Assembly: GCA_902787065.1 (NCBI GenBank)
Contig: CADAFA010000017.1
Span: forward strand, 1 to 18,162
Length of the DNA: 18,162 nt
Direction: 5' to 3'
From: an uncultured Elusimicrobium sp.
Lineage (GTDB): Bacteria; Elusimicrobiota; Elusimicrobia; Elusimicrobiales; Elusimicrobiaceae
Part shown: positions 1 to 7,409 of the stretch, piece after piece
Numbering within the stretch: the stretch's first letter is position 1
How the letters are laid out: each line of letters opens with the position of its first letter
Notes under the pieces: generated by a model
Told to the model about the DNA's origin: nothing
What the model saw: only the letters and a program-made list of their open reading frames with translations
The model's database searches: none
Translations under genes and position numbers: made by a program

Positions 1-54
1 AAAAAAAAAAAAAAAAAACGTTGTCAAGTAGAATTTGGACCTAGATAAATATAT
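1..54 (-). promoter_or_regulatory. Poly(T)-spacer promoter element reading leftward out of the window
   Basis: On the minus strand this reads: a conserved block (54-22) ending in the -35 box TTGACA (27-22), then ACG, then a T tract of at least 18 (positions 18-1) that runs off the window edge, so its -10 box is not visible. Positions 54-22 match 8915-8947 at 31 of 33 bases by eye, and the latter directly precedes a pilin gene. By analogy I infer that an unseen pilin gene lies just left of the window. The full tract length is unknown. Confidence 0.6.
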
Positions 55-99
55 TCGATGGTAAATAATTATAAACTGCAAATTGCAATATAAATAAGC

Positions 100-105
100 T
101 ATAAT
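100..105 (+). promoter_or_regulatory. -10 box TATAAT, six bases before the lipoprotein start (leaderless candidate)
   Basis: A perfect TATAAT ends at 105 and the ATG begins at 112, which places the expected transcription start on or next to the A of the ATG. No Shine-Dalgarno sequence lies between. The -35 side is weak (CTGCAA at 76-81, 18-bp spacer). This suggests a leaderless mRNA. Confidence 0.55.
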
Positions 106-111
106 TTAATT

Positions 112-624
112 ATGAAAAAATTATTAATATTAGCATTGGTAGTACTCTCTTTTGCCGCTTGTAATAAAGAGGCAAAACCAGCACCGGAACAAAATAAAAC
201 GGTGCAAAACGCACAAACCTCGCAAGGTTATGTCTTGCCAGGTTTAAATGGGGACAGTTATAATTTTACTGAAAAAATTAACCAAAAACCTGTCGTAGTT
301 GCTTTTATGGCCGGTTTTTGCGGTTGGTGTAAAAGAATGCTCCCTTATATGGATGAGGTTGCAGGCAAAGTTCCTGCAGAGAAAGCTGACGTAATCATCG
401 CTTTTATGGATGACAGTTCTTCAAGCCTTGTTAATTTGGAACCTGTAAAAGCGGCAAAAAACATCAAGATTTATTATAAGGCTAGTGATTTAATGCAGGA
501 GCAAGGTGTCAGAGGCTTTCCGACAATTATGCTCTTTAAAAACGGCAAGCAAGTCGAAACATGGAACGGTTATTCCCCTGAACATGTTGACAGTATTTTG
601 GAAACACTCAATAACTTAAAATAA
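112..624 (+). CDS. Thioredoxin-fold lipoprotein with CGWC redox motif
   Basis: A 170-residue protein with a lipoprotein signal peptide: MKKLL, a hydrophobic stretch, and lipobox FAAC with the lipidated cysteine at C17. A linker rich in Pro, Gln and Asn follows. The thioredoxin-like domain runs from about residue 38 to the end, with redox motif F69-C70-G71-W72-C73 and the cis-proline loop G135-F136-P137. It is therefore probably an envelope-anchored thiol-disulfide reductase or thioredoxin-like protein of the TlpA/ResA type. Its substrate cannot be told; a role in cytochrome maturation would need ccm or ccs neighbours, and none are present. It is monocistronic, with a TATAAT six bases before the ATG and a strong terminator after it. 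The cysteine-containing pilins in this window are possible but unproven clients. Confidence 0.85.
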   Translation: MKKLLILALVVLSFAACNKEAKPAPEQNKTVQNAQTSQGYVLPGLNGDSYNFTEKINQKPVVVAFMAGFCGWCKRMLPYMDEVAGKVPAEKADVIIAFMDDSSSSLVNLEPVKAAKNIKIYYKASDLMQEQGVRGFPTIMLFKNGKQVETWNGYSPEHVDSILETLNNLK

Positions 625-632
625 AAATATTT

Positions 633-680
633 ATCCCCCTGTTTTTGCTATTAATTGCCTTAACAGGGGGATTTTTATTT
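633..680 (+). terminator. Rho-independent terminator of the lipoprotein gene
   Basis: An 11-bp perfect stem (633-643 with 662-672, core CCCCCTG/CAGGGGG) has an 18-nt loop and is followed by a T-rich tail TTTTATTTT. It starts 9 bp after the stop codon. Confidence 0.88.
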
Positions 681-686
681 TAAAAT

Positions 687-715
687 TTGCAAGCTGTTCA
701 ATAATTTGATATCAT
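687..715 (+). promoter_or_regulatory. Probable promoter of tRNA-Phe
   Basis: TTGCAA (687-692) and TATCAT (710-715) are separated by 17 bp, giving a start near 722, about 15 nt before the mature tRNA. An alternative -10 is GATAAT at 725-730. The call rests on spacing and partial consensus only. Confidence 0.4.
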
Positions 716-736
716 ATATGTAGTGATAATTCACTT

Positions 737-808
737 GCCGAGGTAGCTCAGTGGTAGAGCACTGGTCTGAAAAACCAGGTGTCGACAGTTCGATCCTGTC
801 CCTCGGCA
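737..808 (+). tRNA. tRNA-Phe (anticodon GAA)
   Basis: A complete cloverleaf: acceptor stem GCCGAGG (737-743) with CCTCGGC (801-807), D stem GCTC/GAGC (746-749/757-760), anticodon stem CTGGT/ACCAG (762-766/774-778) and loop CTGAAAA. The anticodon GAA is at 769-771. The T arm is GACAG-TTCGATC-CTGTC (784-800). The discriminator base is A808, as expected for tRNA-Phe. CCA is not encoded. There is no hairpin after the gene, only a T-rich stretch running up to the convergent coaBC-like gene. Confidence 0.97.
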
Positions 809-839
809 TTCTTCATTTTATCTTTTAATTATTTTCTAA

Positions 840-1979
840 TTACTTTAACATCAAATCAAAAATTTGTGCAGCGACTTCGGCGCGCGTGGCTTTCTTCTCA
901 ATAATACTGCGAAGGCCGTGTTTGACAAAGATAGAATCTTCCGCAGATTTTTGTAAAGAGGCTTCTACTAAAAAATCACAACCCTTAGGGAGGCGTTTAG
1001 ATTTTTTGTCATATTCGCTCTTTTCTGTAACCCAAGCAAAAATTTGCTTAGGTTTTTTTTGAGCACATAACGAAGGGAAAAAGTCATTATTCTTGACAAG
1101 TGTAAGTAACATTTCCTGGCTTGGAACACCTAGTTCCGCACCGGTTTTTAAAATATTTGGTTTTAAAGGGGACAAAGTTGCTGCCATTAAAAAGTAATCT
1201 GTTTTTGAAATATTTTTTAAAACAGTTTGGCGCATCTCTCCGGAATCTTTAACTAGAATTTGCGTATAAGGTGCCTCAAACAATGTTGTTGTTATCAAAG
1301 TAACCTCAGCCCCGTGCAAATAAGCTATATCGGCAAGATGCTTGCCTAAATCGGTTTTAGGTAATTGGGAAATATAAGTGCCTTCCCCAAAAAATTCTTC
1401 GGTATTTCCGTTAGTTATTAAAACTTTTTTACCTTTTAAATTTTGGCTGATTTTTAAAATCTTTTCAATTTCCGTATAAATTATATTTATATCTGCCAAG
1501 GCACCTTTTGGGGCCTCTATAACAATTGCACCGCGTTTTTTTAAAGCAGAAATATTTGCCTGTGTTGCTGGGTTAAACCACATACCCGGATTCATAGCAG
1601 GCGCAATAAGTAAAGGTTTTTGCCACGCGCATAAGACAGAGGTTAGTAAATTATCCGCTACTCCGTTTGCAACTTGGCTGATTGTATGTGCTGTTGCGGG
1701 AGCAAGTAAAAAAATATCGCCTTCTTCTGTTAAACTTTTATGCTTTTCATCAAATTTTTTAGGGTTAAATTGTGATGTTAATACTTCCGTTTTGGCTAAA
1801 GTTTGAAGTGTAGTTTTAGTAATAAAATTTAAAGCATTTTCACTTGCTACAATACGGAAACGGGCCCCCTCTTTTTTAAGCCGCTGAATTAGAGGGCAAA
1901 TTTTGAAACAGGTTAAAGCCCCTGTTACTCCCAAAATAATCGTTTTATTTTGAAAAATATTTATTTGTTCTTCTTTCAT
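840..1979 (-). CDS. coaBC: Divergent CoaBC-type flavoprotein (phosphopantothenoylcysteine synthase/decarboxylase family)
   Basis: This 379-residue protein has the two-domain layout of CoaBC, which makes 4'-phosphopantetheine for coenzyme A. The N-terminal flavoprotein (CoaC) half shows GVTGALTCFK (17-26), the catalytic-type His80 in a DEKHKSL context, PATAHTISQVANG (95-107) and the PAMNPGMW motif (127-134). The C-terminal CoaB half is recognisable from GKKVLIT (183-189), MAA (265-267) and LVKNNDFF (294-301). Several hallmark residues look absent. The usual ACGxxGxGRM cysteine clamp is replaced around 159-168 (GALADINIIY). The SNxSSGKMG motif is ISQLPKTDLG (203-212). The ANDVS motif is VEASL (338-342). 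It may be a diverged CoaBC or a paralogue that has lost that activity. It is monocistronic, and its ATG lies 8 nt after an extended -10 box. Confidence 0.78.
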   Translation of the reverse strand: MKEEQINIFQNKTIILGVTGALTCFKICPLIQRLKKEGARFRIVASENALNFITKTTLQTLAKTEVLTSQFNPKKFDEKHKSLTEEGDIFLLAPATAHTISQVANGVADNLLTSVLCAWQKPLLIAPAMNPGMWFNPATQANISALKKRGAIVIEAPKGALADINIIYTEIEKILKISQNLKGKKVLITNGNTEEFFGEGTYISQLPKTDLGKHLADIAYLHGAEVTLITTTLFEAPYTQILVKDSGEMRQTVLKNISKTDYFLMAATLSPLKPNILKTGAELGVPSQEMLLTLVKNNDFFPSLCAQKKPKQIFAWVTEKSEYDKKSKRLPKGCDFLVEASLQKSAEDSIFVKHGLRSIIEKKATRAEVAAQIFDLMLK

Positions 1980-1987
1980 AATATGAA

Positions 1988-1996
1988 ATTATAACA
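1988..1996 (-). promoter_or_regulatory. Extended -10 box of the coaBC-like gene
   Basis: On the minus strand it reads TGTTATAAT (1996-1988), a match to the extended -10 pattern TGnTATAAT. Eight bases separate it from the ATG at 1979, so the transcript would have essentially no leader. No Shine-Dalgarno is visible. The region upstream is the T tract of the POT terminator and gives no clear -35. Confidence 0.55.
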
Positions 1997-2010
1997 AATA
2001 ATATACTTAT

Positions 2011-2043
2011 TAAAAAAGCCCTCAAGCAAAACTTGAGGGCTTT
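2011..2043 (-). terminator. Rho-independent terminator of the peptide transporter gene
   Basis: Perfect 12-bp stem with arms 2043-2032 and 2026-2015 (AAAGCCCTCAAG and its complement) and a 5-nt loop. On the minus strand it is followed by a T run. It lies 17 bp beyond the stop codon of the POT gene and separates it from the coaBC-like gene on the same strand. Confidence 0.9.
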
Positions 2044-2059
2044 AATAGTAAACTACAAA

Positions 2060-3388
2060 TTAATTTACGCCATGCATCCACTTGCGAACTTTGCCGGCCA
2101 TAATCCACATAATAATACCAAAAACGATTGAGGCAATTGCAGGGACGGAGAAGAGTGTAGTCAAGCTCCAAGAATCATAGAAGCTTGCAAGCCAGCCGGC
2201 AAGCAAGTTACCTATAAAGCTTGCGGCGAGCCAAACACCCATAAATAAGGACATAAATTTCGCAGGGGCAAGTTTTGTTACCATTGAAAGCCCTACAGGT
2301 GATAAACATAATTCACCCATTGTGCAGAAGAAGTAACAGAAAACAAGCCACAAAGCACTTACCGGGCCTTGTGCTGCGTAGATACTTGCGCCGATAGCAA
2401 TAACCATAAATGCAATACCTTGCAAGAATAAACCCCAGCCGAATTTAACAGGGATTGATGGGTTTTTATCACCCATCCTAATCCAAAGTTTTGCAAAAAT
2501 AGGGGCAAAAATTACAACACAAATTGGGTTAACTGCTTGGAAATATGAGGCTTTTAATTTAATTGGCCCCAAGTCCAAACGGGTGGCTTCTTCGGCAAAG
2601 AAATTGAGGGAAGTTCCTGCTTGTTCAAAGAAAGCAAAGAAGAAAATTGCAAAAAACACGAAGGTAAATATTGCTTTAATTTTATCCCATTCTTCGGAAG
2701 TTAAAGGTTTATTATCTACATGGTCAACGGCTTTTGTGTTTGTAACAGGATATAAGCCGATTTCACCAAGATATTTCTTTTGTGAAACCAAATACCAAAT
2801 AAGACCAATTACCATACCGGTACCGGCAGCCATGAAACCGTATTTCCATTTATAGGCTTCAGCGATATTGGCAACGCTATCAGGTTGCCCTAAATAACCG
2901 CAAACAAACGGGGCGATAAAAGCACCAACGTTAATACCCATATAGAAAATTGTAAAACCGCTATCGCGGCGTGGGTCTTTCGGCGGATAAAGTTCACCGA
3001 CAATTGTTGAAATATTCGGTTTAAAGAAACCGTTACCCAAGATAATTAAAGTAAGACCGGTAAATAAAGCAAGTTTTGGGTCAATAATCTCATAAGATGC
3101 TAAAGTAAATTGTCCCAAGGCCATCAAAATAGCACCGATTGTAATTGAGTGCCTTTTACCTATAAATCTATCAGCCAAATAACCGCCGATAACCGGGGTA
3201 AGATATACCAAAGCGGTAAACATACCGTAAATTTTACTTGAAGTGGCTTTAGAGTATTGAATTACGGTGCTGATCATAAACAAAGAAAGCAAAGCACGCA
3301 TACCGTAGTAGTTAAATCTCTCCCACATTTCTACCATAAAAAGCATATACAACCCTGAAGGGTGTTTTTGCTTTGTTGTATCGTTCAT
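2060..3388 (-). CDS. dtpT: POT/PTR2-family proton-coupled di-/tripeptide symporter
   Basis: A 442-residue polytopic membrane protein of the proton-dependent oligopeptide transporter family. It carries the proton-coupling ExxER motif in helix 1 (E20-M-W-E23-R24-F, followed by NYYG). The two family signatures are GGYLADRFIGKR (68-79) and GNGFFKPNIST (118-128), and FTIFYMGINVGAF (145-157) follows. About 12-14 hydrophobic helices span the rest, so it imports short peptides across the inner membrane. I chose the start at 3388 because an AGGAGG Shine-Dalgarno sits 6 nt upstream (3400-3395) and the family begins near here. The reading frame is open further upstream to a TTG at 3433, which lacks support. 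It stands alone between its own promoter, leader hairpin and terminator. Confidence 0.93.
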   Translation of the reverse strand: MNDTTKQKHPSGLYMLFMVEMWERFNYYGMRALLSLFMISTVIQYSKATSSKIYGMFTALVYLTPVIGGYLADRFIGKRHSITIGAILMALGQFTLASYEIIDPKLALFTGLTLIILGNGFFKPNISTIVGELYPPKDPRRDSGFTIFYMGINVGAFIAPFVCGYLGQPDSVANIAEAYKWKYGFMAAGTGMVIGLIWYLVSQKKYLGEIGLYPVTNTKAVDHVDNKPLTSEEWDKIKAIFTFVFFAIFFFAFFEQAGTSLNFFAEEATRLDLGPIKLKASYFQAVNPICVVIFAPIFAKLWIRMGDKNPSIPVKFGWGLFLQGIAFMVIAIGASIYAAQGPVSALWLVFCYFFCTMGELCLSPVGLSMVTKLAPAKFMSLFMGVWLAASFIGNLLAGWLASFYDSWSLTTLFSVPAIASIVFGIIMWIMAGKVRKWMHGVN

Positions 3389-3412
3389 CAATATCCTCCT
3401 AAAAATATTCAA

Positions 3413-3460
3413 TAAAAAAATACCCGCAACCAAGGCTGCCTTCCCCCAAAACTGCGAGTA
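3413..3460 (-). promoter_or_regulatory. Terminator-like hairpin in the peptide-transporter leader (possible attenuator)
   Basis: On the minus strand, arms 3460-3453 (UACUCGCA) and 3428-3421 (UGCGGGUA) form an 8-bp stem with one G-U pair. Inside is a smaller AAGG-CAG-CCUU hairpin. Seven U residues (3420-3414) follow immediately. It sits between the predicted start site near 3464 and the ribosome site at 3400, and no minus-strand gene upstream needs a terminator. I infer a regulated leader. It matches no riboswitch class I can name. Confidence 0.45.
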
Positions 3461-3470
3461 CTTTACTTAT

Positions 3471-3500
3471 ATTATACAAAAAATTTTTTAGTATACCCAA
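3471..3500 (-). promoter_or_regulatory. Promoter of the peptide transporter
   Basis: Minus-strand -10 TATAAT (3476-3471) with TTGGGT (3500-3495) 18 bp upstream. The predicted start is near 3464, giving a leader of about 76 nt. Confidence 0.55.
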
Positions 3501-3568
3501 ATTTTTATAAAAATATTTGCTTTCTCTACAACGATTTCAGAGTTTGGAAAAAGGCTTCCAGGTCCTGC

Positions 3569-3597
3569 TTGCACACCAAGTGATAGTTTAATATAAT
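3569..3597 (+). promoter_or_regulatory. Promoter of the coiled-coil/ddl operon
   Basis: TTGCAC (3569-3574) and a perfect TATAAT (3592-3597) are separated by 17 bp. The start is predicted near 3604, about 33 nt before the ATG. A G-rich ribosome site GGGGTGGG (3627-3634) ends just before the start codon at 3637. The promoter is divergent from that of the peptide transporter. Confidence 0.6.
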
Positions 3598-3636
3598 ATA
3601 TAACATATAGCAGATAATCAATTTGCGGGGTGGGTT

Positions 3637-6600
3637 ATGTCAAATATTGACAAAAATTATGAAGATTTTTTAAAGTCCTTACAAGAGGATAATAACAGTT
3701 CTCAGGAAAGTTTTCCTTTTAATGAAGATTTTGATATTGAAAATTTTATCAAAAGCACCGAAGCACCTGTACAAGAAACTGTGCAAACATCTGCCCAAAG
3801 TATTGCTATACAAACCTCCACCGCAAAACCAATACCGCCTACGGCAGAACAAATTAATAAAGCAAAAGAAAGTGGAAGCAACTTTTTACAGGAAGAAAGT
3901 CAACAAGTCAATTTTGATACCGTAGGTGATAAAAATTATTCCCTCAAACGCCTTGAAGAAAAGTTAAGTGATCTTCAACAACGATTTAACGAGGCTAATG
4001 CCGCTAAAGAAGAAGAATCATCTTTTGCGGCAGAATTAAACAAAATAGAAGATGAACCCAAAACCGAACCGGTAAAAAGTGATGAGGAGTTTTTCTCTAA
4101 CATATCCTCTGCAATACAAACATTGAAGGGAAGCTTAGATAATATCGTAAGTACCCGTTTGCGTTATGAAGAAAATTTAATCAGGCAAGACCAAACTTTG
4201 ATTGCCCGTTTAAAAGAAAAGACAACGCGCCTTAAAGCTATCAATTTAGCTTTAAACAGTGAGGTAAAACGTTCAAGGAGCGAGAAACTTGAATACCTCC
4301 GCCGTTCGGCAGAACAAACTAAGGAATTACTTTCCCTCCGTATGCAGCTTTCCCATGCCGAAGAACGCACTAAGCAAGGGGATTTTAAAGTTTCCGGTTT
4401 GGAACAACAAATAGCTTTACTTACTCAAGAAAAGAGTTTACTTGACGAAGAAATTTCAAAAATCAGGCAAGAAAGGCTTAATTATTTGCAAGATTCTACC
4501 GAACAAACAAGAAATATAATGCAGTTACGTCATCAGCTCGCCGAGAAAGAAGAAGCCTTAAAACAAGAAGAAGTAAAAACCAATTTTTTGGAACAACAAT
4601 TAAAAACTGTTGAGGCTGCTCATCATGCTTTACAAAGTGAAAAACAATATTCTGAAACACAAAAAGCCGAAACGGAAAAAACTTTACTTTTGCAAAAAGA
4701 GGAAATAAATTCCTTAACCAATCAATTAGTCCAAAGCAGAAGTGAACTCGCCCAAAAGACGGAAGAAGTAACAAATTTGCGCCAGCAACTGTTAAATTCT
4801 CAATTATCACCCGAACAAAATAAAAATGAAATAGCTGCTTTTACCGTGAAGCAAGAGGAAATATTATCCCCTTTAAAACTTTCCCAACAGGAACATGAAC
4901 AAAAAATTGCTTTTTTAAGAGCGGAGCAAAGTGCCGAACTCCAACGCCTTAGAACGAAATCTTTGCAGGAAGAAGCAGCTTTGCGTTCCGAACTTCAAAA
5001 AGCGGAAGCAAAATATTACCAAGAGGAAAGTTTGGTAAATTCTTTAAAAGCCCAAGTAAGTAACTTGGAAAATAATTTAAGAACCTTAGAGCAGGAAAAG
5101 GCAAATTATAAAAACAAATCCGAAGACTTAGTAAAGGAGCTTGATTCTATTAAGGAAAGTGACCGCTCCGAATTACTAAAATTAAAAGAAAAACTACAAC
5201 AAGCGCAAAATGCTTATGACAAGCAACAGGAACTGTATAACAATTTAGAAACCCAATATCAAAATATCCAAAGGGAAAAATATTATCTAAGCGAAGAAAT
5301 TAAAAAAGCAATTATCCAAAAAGATGATGCTTTACTTCAGAGCGAAAGATATTTGTCTGAAATAGAAAAACTTAAAAGTTCCCAAAATGATTTAACTAAA
5401 GACTTAAAGGAAGAAATTCAAAAAATACTTGCGAGCAAAAACCAAATTGCCAAAGACTTGTATGCTTTAAAACAAAATGACGCAACATCTCCGGCAACAA
5501 TACAACAAAACCAAAATTATTTATCTGAAAAAGAAACTGCTTTACAAGCTCTAAAAATCCAAATGGCTAATTTGTTAAGTTCCAAGGAGAATGTGGATAA
5601 AGCCCTCTTGGAAGCAAGAGAAGAAAAATTAAAATTACTTAATAAATTAGAGGCTCAAACAAAACAATTAAACAGTTTCCAAACAAGTTATCAAAATGAA
5701 ATAGCCTCTTTAAGGCAAGAAAAAATACAAAATCAGCTTGAAGCTGAAATAAAGATTAAAAATTTAGAAGAGAAGTTGATTGCGGATCAAAAAACAATAT
5801 ACTCCTTAAATCAACAATTACAAGGGGCCAAATTAATTTCCCAAAATCAAACAAACAGTGAGAGTTCGGTACAAGATAGTGTTAAGACCATTCAGCTCTC
5901 TCAAGAACTTGAAAAAGCCAAAAAAATGTTTGACCAAGATACGGTTTTGCTTGAGGAATTAAAAAACCAATATTCCATTTCTCAAAACCGTAATAAAATT
6001 TTGGAACAAGAACTTATTAAAGCCAAGAAAGAAAATGAATTTATAGAACAGGAACGTGAAAATTATAAAACACAAGTTGAAACTTTGAATAAACAGCTTG
6101 ACGAAATTAAAGCAGAACTTAAGCAAGGACAAGAGTTTACTAAAACATTGACTGCGCAAGTTACAAGGCTCAAAACAGTTAATATAGCTTTGAATGCTGC
6201 TTTAAAACAAATGCAAGAACAAAAAATAGAAGCTCTTGACAAGACAGCACAACAAACCAAGGATATCCTTGAACTTAAGGAACAATTAAAACGCCTTCAA
6301 ACGGATGCCAAGTCTTTGAATTTTGCTAATGGCACGGTTACCTTAAACAAAGAACATGAAGCCAAAATTAAGAGTTTGGAAGAAGAATTAAAGCGTGTTT
6401 CCGAAGTTTGTATGACACAAGTGCAGGAAATTAACAAAATAAAAACAGATAATTCACATTTAAAAACTGTGGCGGAAGAAAAGTTACTCCTCCAAAACCG
6501 CTTTAATGATTTGCAAAGGAATTTTAATTTAGTATCTGAAGAATTAAAACTTTATAAGGACAAAACTCAAAGCGATACTCTAATTAAAGCAAAAACTGCT

Positions 6601-7407
6601 GCTTTAACAGTTCAGCTTGAACGTCTTAACAGGGAAAAGGATACTCTAAAAAATCAATTAGAAAATGCTCAAAATCAACTTAAAGAAGCAGCAGAGCGGG
6701 AGAGAGAGGTAAACCAGGAACTTGAAACTTTGCGCAAAACTTTATCCCAAAATGAAGACAATATTGTAAAGCTAAAAGAAGAAATAACCCCTTTGGTACA
6801 AAAGACAAATCAAAATATTGGGGAAAGTAATACAGTAGCCGTAGCAGAATATATTAAGCCTATACAAGAAACCAATGATGAAATTTTATCCTTTGAACAG
6901 GAAGAGACAAAAAAGGATATGAACACCCCTAAAAGGGATATTCTAGCTGACTACGAGGACGATGAAAAAGAGGAAAATGAAAAACATAATAATACTTTAT
7001 CCTTTTTAGATGATACAGAACAGCAACATACTGTTGAAGAAGTCTATTTGCCCGAACAGGAAGCTAATTTGGAAAACCTCTTTAAAGATGATGAGGAAAA
7101 TCAAAACACTATTAACCAGCTTATGAGGGAAAATAGTAATATTATTGTGGAAGAGGTAAGACCTACAGATGTAACTAAAATGATCCATCACCCTGAAGCT
7201 GATAAGGACCAAGCTGGGCAAAAACAGGAAATACCTGTTGATGAAAACACTTATACAGACCATGCTATCAGAAGGAGTGTTATCAATAGGCAACAGCGGG
7301 CCAGAAACCCTCTTACAACTTTCCGCAGGGATGAAGAATATTCCGATTTTTTAAAAAAGACAAAAAGTTTGTTTTACAGAATTAAATGGTCACTCTTTAA
7401 GGATTAA
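3637..7407 (+). CDS. Giant coiled-coil protein, function unknown
   Basis: I do not recognise a family. The 1256-residue protein has no signal peptide and no clear membrane segment, so it is probably cytoplasmic. Residues 1-110 are polar and low in predicted coil. About 110-1090 is almost continuous Glu/Lys/Gln/Leu heptad sequence. About 1100-1200 is strongly acidic, and the last 45 residues are basic and aromatic (RRSVINRQQRAR to FYRIKWSLFKD), a possible docking or membrane-contact tail. A 41-residue module at 198-238 recurs at 844-884 (about 19 identities, no gap), and its second half recurs at 277-301, exactly nine heptads after the first. It is the first gene of an operon, two bases before ddl, which suggests a link to cell wall or cell shape. 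A filament-forming or scaffold protein is plausible, but this is inference from coil content and context alone. Confidence 0.75.
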   Translation: MSNIDKNYEDFLKSLQEDNNSSQESFPFNEDFDIENFIKSTEAPVQETVQTSAQSIAIQTSTAKPIPPTAEQINKAKESGSNFLQEESQQVNFDTVGDKNYSLKRLEEKLSDLQQRFNEANAAKEEESSFAAELNKIEDEPKTEPVKSDEEFFSNISSAIQTLKGSLDNIVSTRLRYEENLIRQDQTLIARLKEKTTRLKAINLALNSEVKRSRSEKLEYLRRSAEQTKELLSLRMQLSHAEERTKQGDFKVSGLEQQIALLTQEKSLLDEEISKIRQERLNYLQDSTEQTRNIMQLRHQLAEKEEALKQEEVKTNFLEQQLKTVEAAHHALQSEKQYSETQKAETEKTLLLQKEEINSLTNQLVQSRSELAQKTEEVTNLRQQLLNSQLSPEQNKNEIAAFTVKQEEILSPLKLSQQEHEQKIAFLRAEQSAELQRLRTKSLQEEAALRSELQKAEAKYYQEESLVNSLKAQVSNLENNLRTLEQEKANYKNKSEDLVKELDSIKESDRSELLKLKEKLQQAQNAYDKQQELYNNLETQYQNIQREKYYLSEEIKKAIIQKDDALLQSERYLSEIEKLKSSQNDLTKDLKEEIQKILASKNQIAKDLYALKQNDATSPATIQQNQNYLSEKETALQALKIQMANLLSSKENVDKALLEAREEKLKLLNKLEAQTKQLNSFQTSYQNEIASLRQEKIQNQLEAEIKIKNLEEKLIADQKTIYSLNQQLQGAKLISQNQTNSESSVQDSVKTIQLSQELEKAKKMFDQDTVLLEELKNQYSISQNRNKILEQELIKAKKENEFIEQERENYKTQVETLNKQLDEIKAELKQGQEFTKTLTAQVTRLKTVNIALNAALKQMQEQKIEALDKTAQQTKDILELKEQLKRLQTDAKSLNFANGTVTLNKEHEAKIKSLEEELKRVSEVCMTQVQEINKIKTDNSHLKTVAEEKLLLQNRFNDLQRNFNLVSEELKLYKDKTQSDTLIKAKTAALTVQLERLNREKDTLKNQLENAQNQLKEAAEREREVNQELETLRKTLSQNEDNIVKLKEEITPLVQKTNQNIGESNTVAVAEYIKPIQETNDEILSFEQEETKKDMNTPKRDILADYEDDEKEENEKHNNTLSFLDDTEQQHTVEEVYLPEQEANLENLFKDDEENQNTINQLMRENSNIIVEEVRPTDVTKMIHHPEADKDQAGQKQEIPVDENTYTDHAIRRSVINRQQRARNPLTTFRRDEEYSDFLKKTKSLFYRIKWSLFKD
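4228..4350 (+). repeat. Coiled-coil internal repeat, copy 1 (residues 198-238)
   Basis: Protein-level repeat beginning RLKAINLALN and ending AEQTKELLSLRMQL. It matches copy 3 (residues 844-884) without gaps at about 19 of 41 positions. Confidence 0.7.
4465..4539 (+). repeat. Coiled-coil internal repeat, partial copy 2 (residues 277-301)
   Basis: Residues 277-301 repeat the second half of copy 1. Compare YLQDSTEQTRNIMQLRHQL with YLRRSAEQTKELLSLRMQL. The offset from copy 1 is 63 residues, nine heptads. Confidence 0.6.
6166..6288 (+). repeat. Coiled-coil internal repeat, copy 3 (residues 844-884)
   Basis: Begins RLKTVNIALN and ends AQQTKDILELKEQL, aligning end to end with copy 1. Confidence 0.7.
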
Positions 7408-7409
7408 AA

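Noticed and set aside
2583..2855. Plus-strand ORF of 90 codons inside the POT gene
   Set aside because: It is antisense to a well-conserved transporter, with no ribosome site and no recognisable protein features.
3389..3433. Longer POT reading frame starting with TTG at 3433
   Set aside because: The extra 15 residues would be translated from the leader hairpin and across the AGGAGG site; the ATG at 3388 has ideal ribosome-site spacing and matches the family N-terminus.
4164..7293. Several minus-strand ORFs of 65-104 codons opposite the coiled-coil gene
   Set aside because: They follow from the biased Glu/Lys/Gln codons of the sense strand; composition is Leu/Phe-rich without signals.
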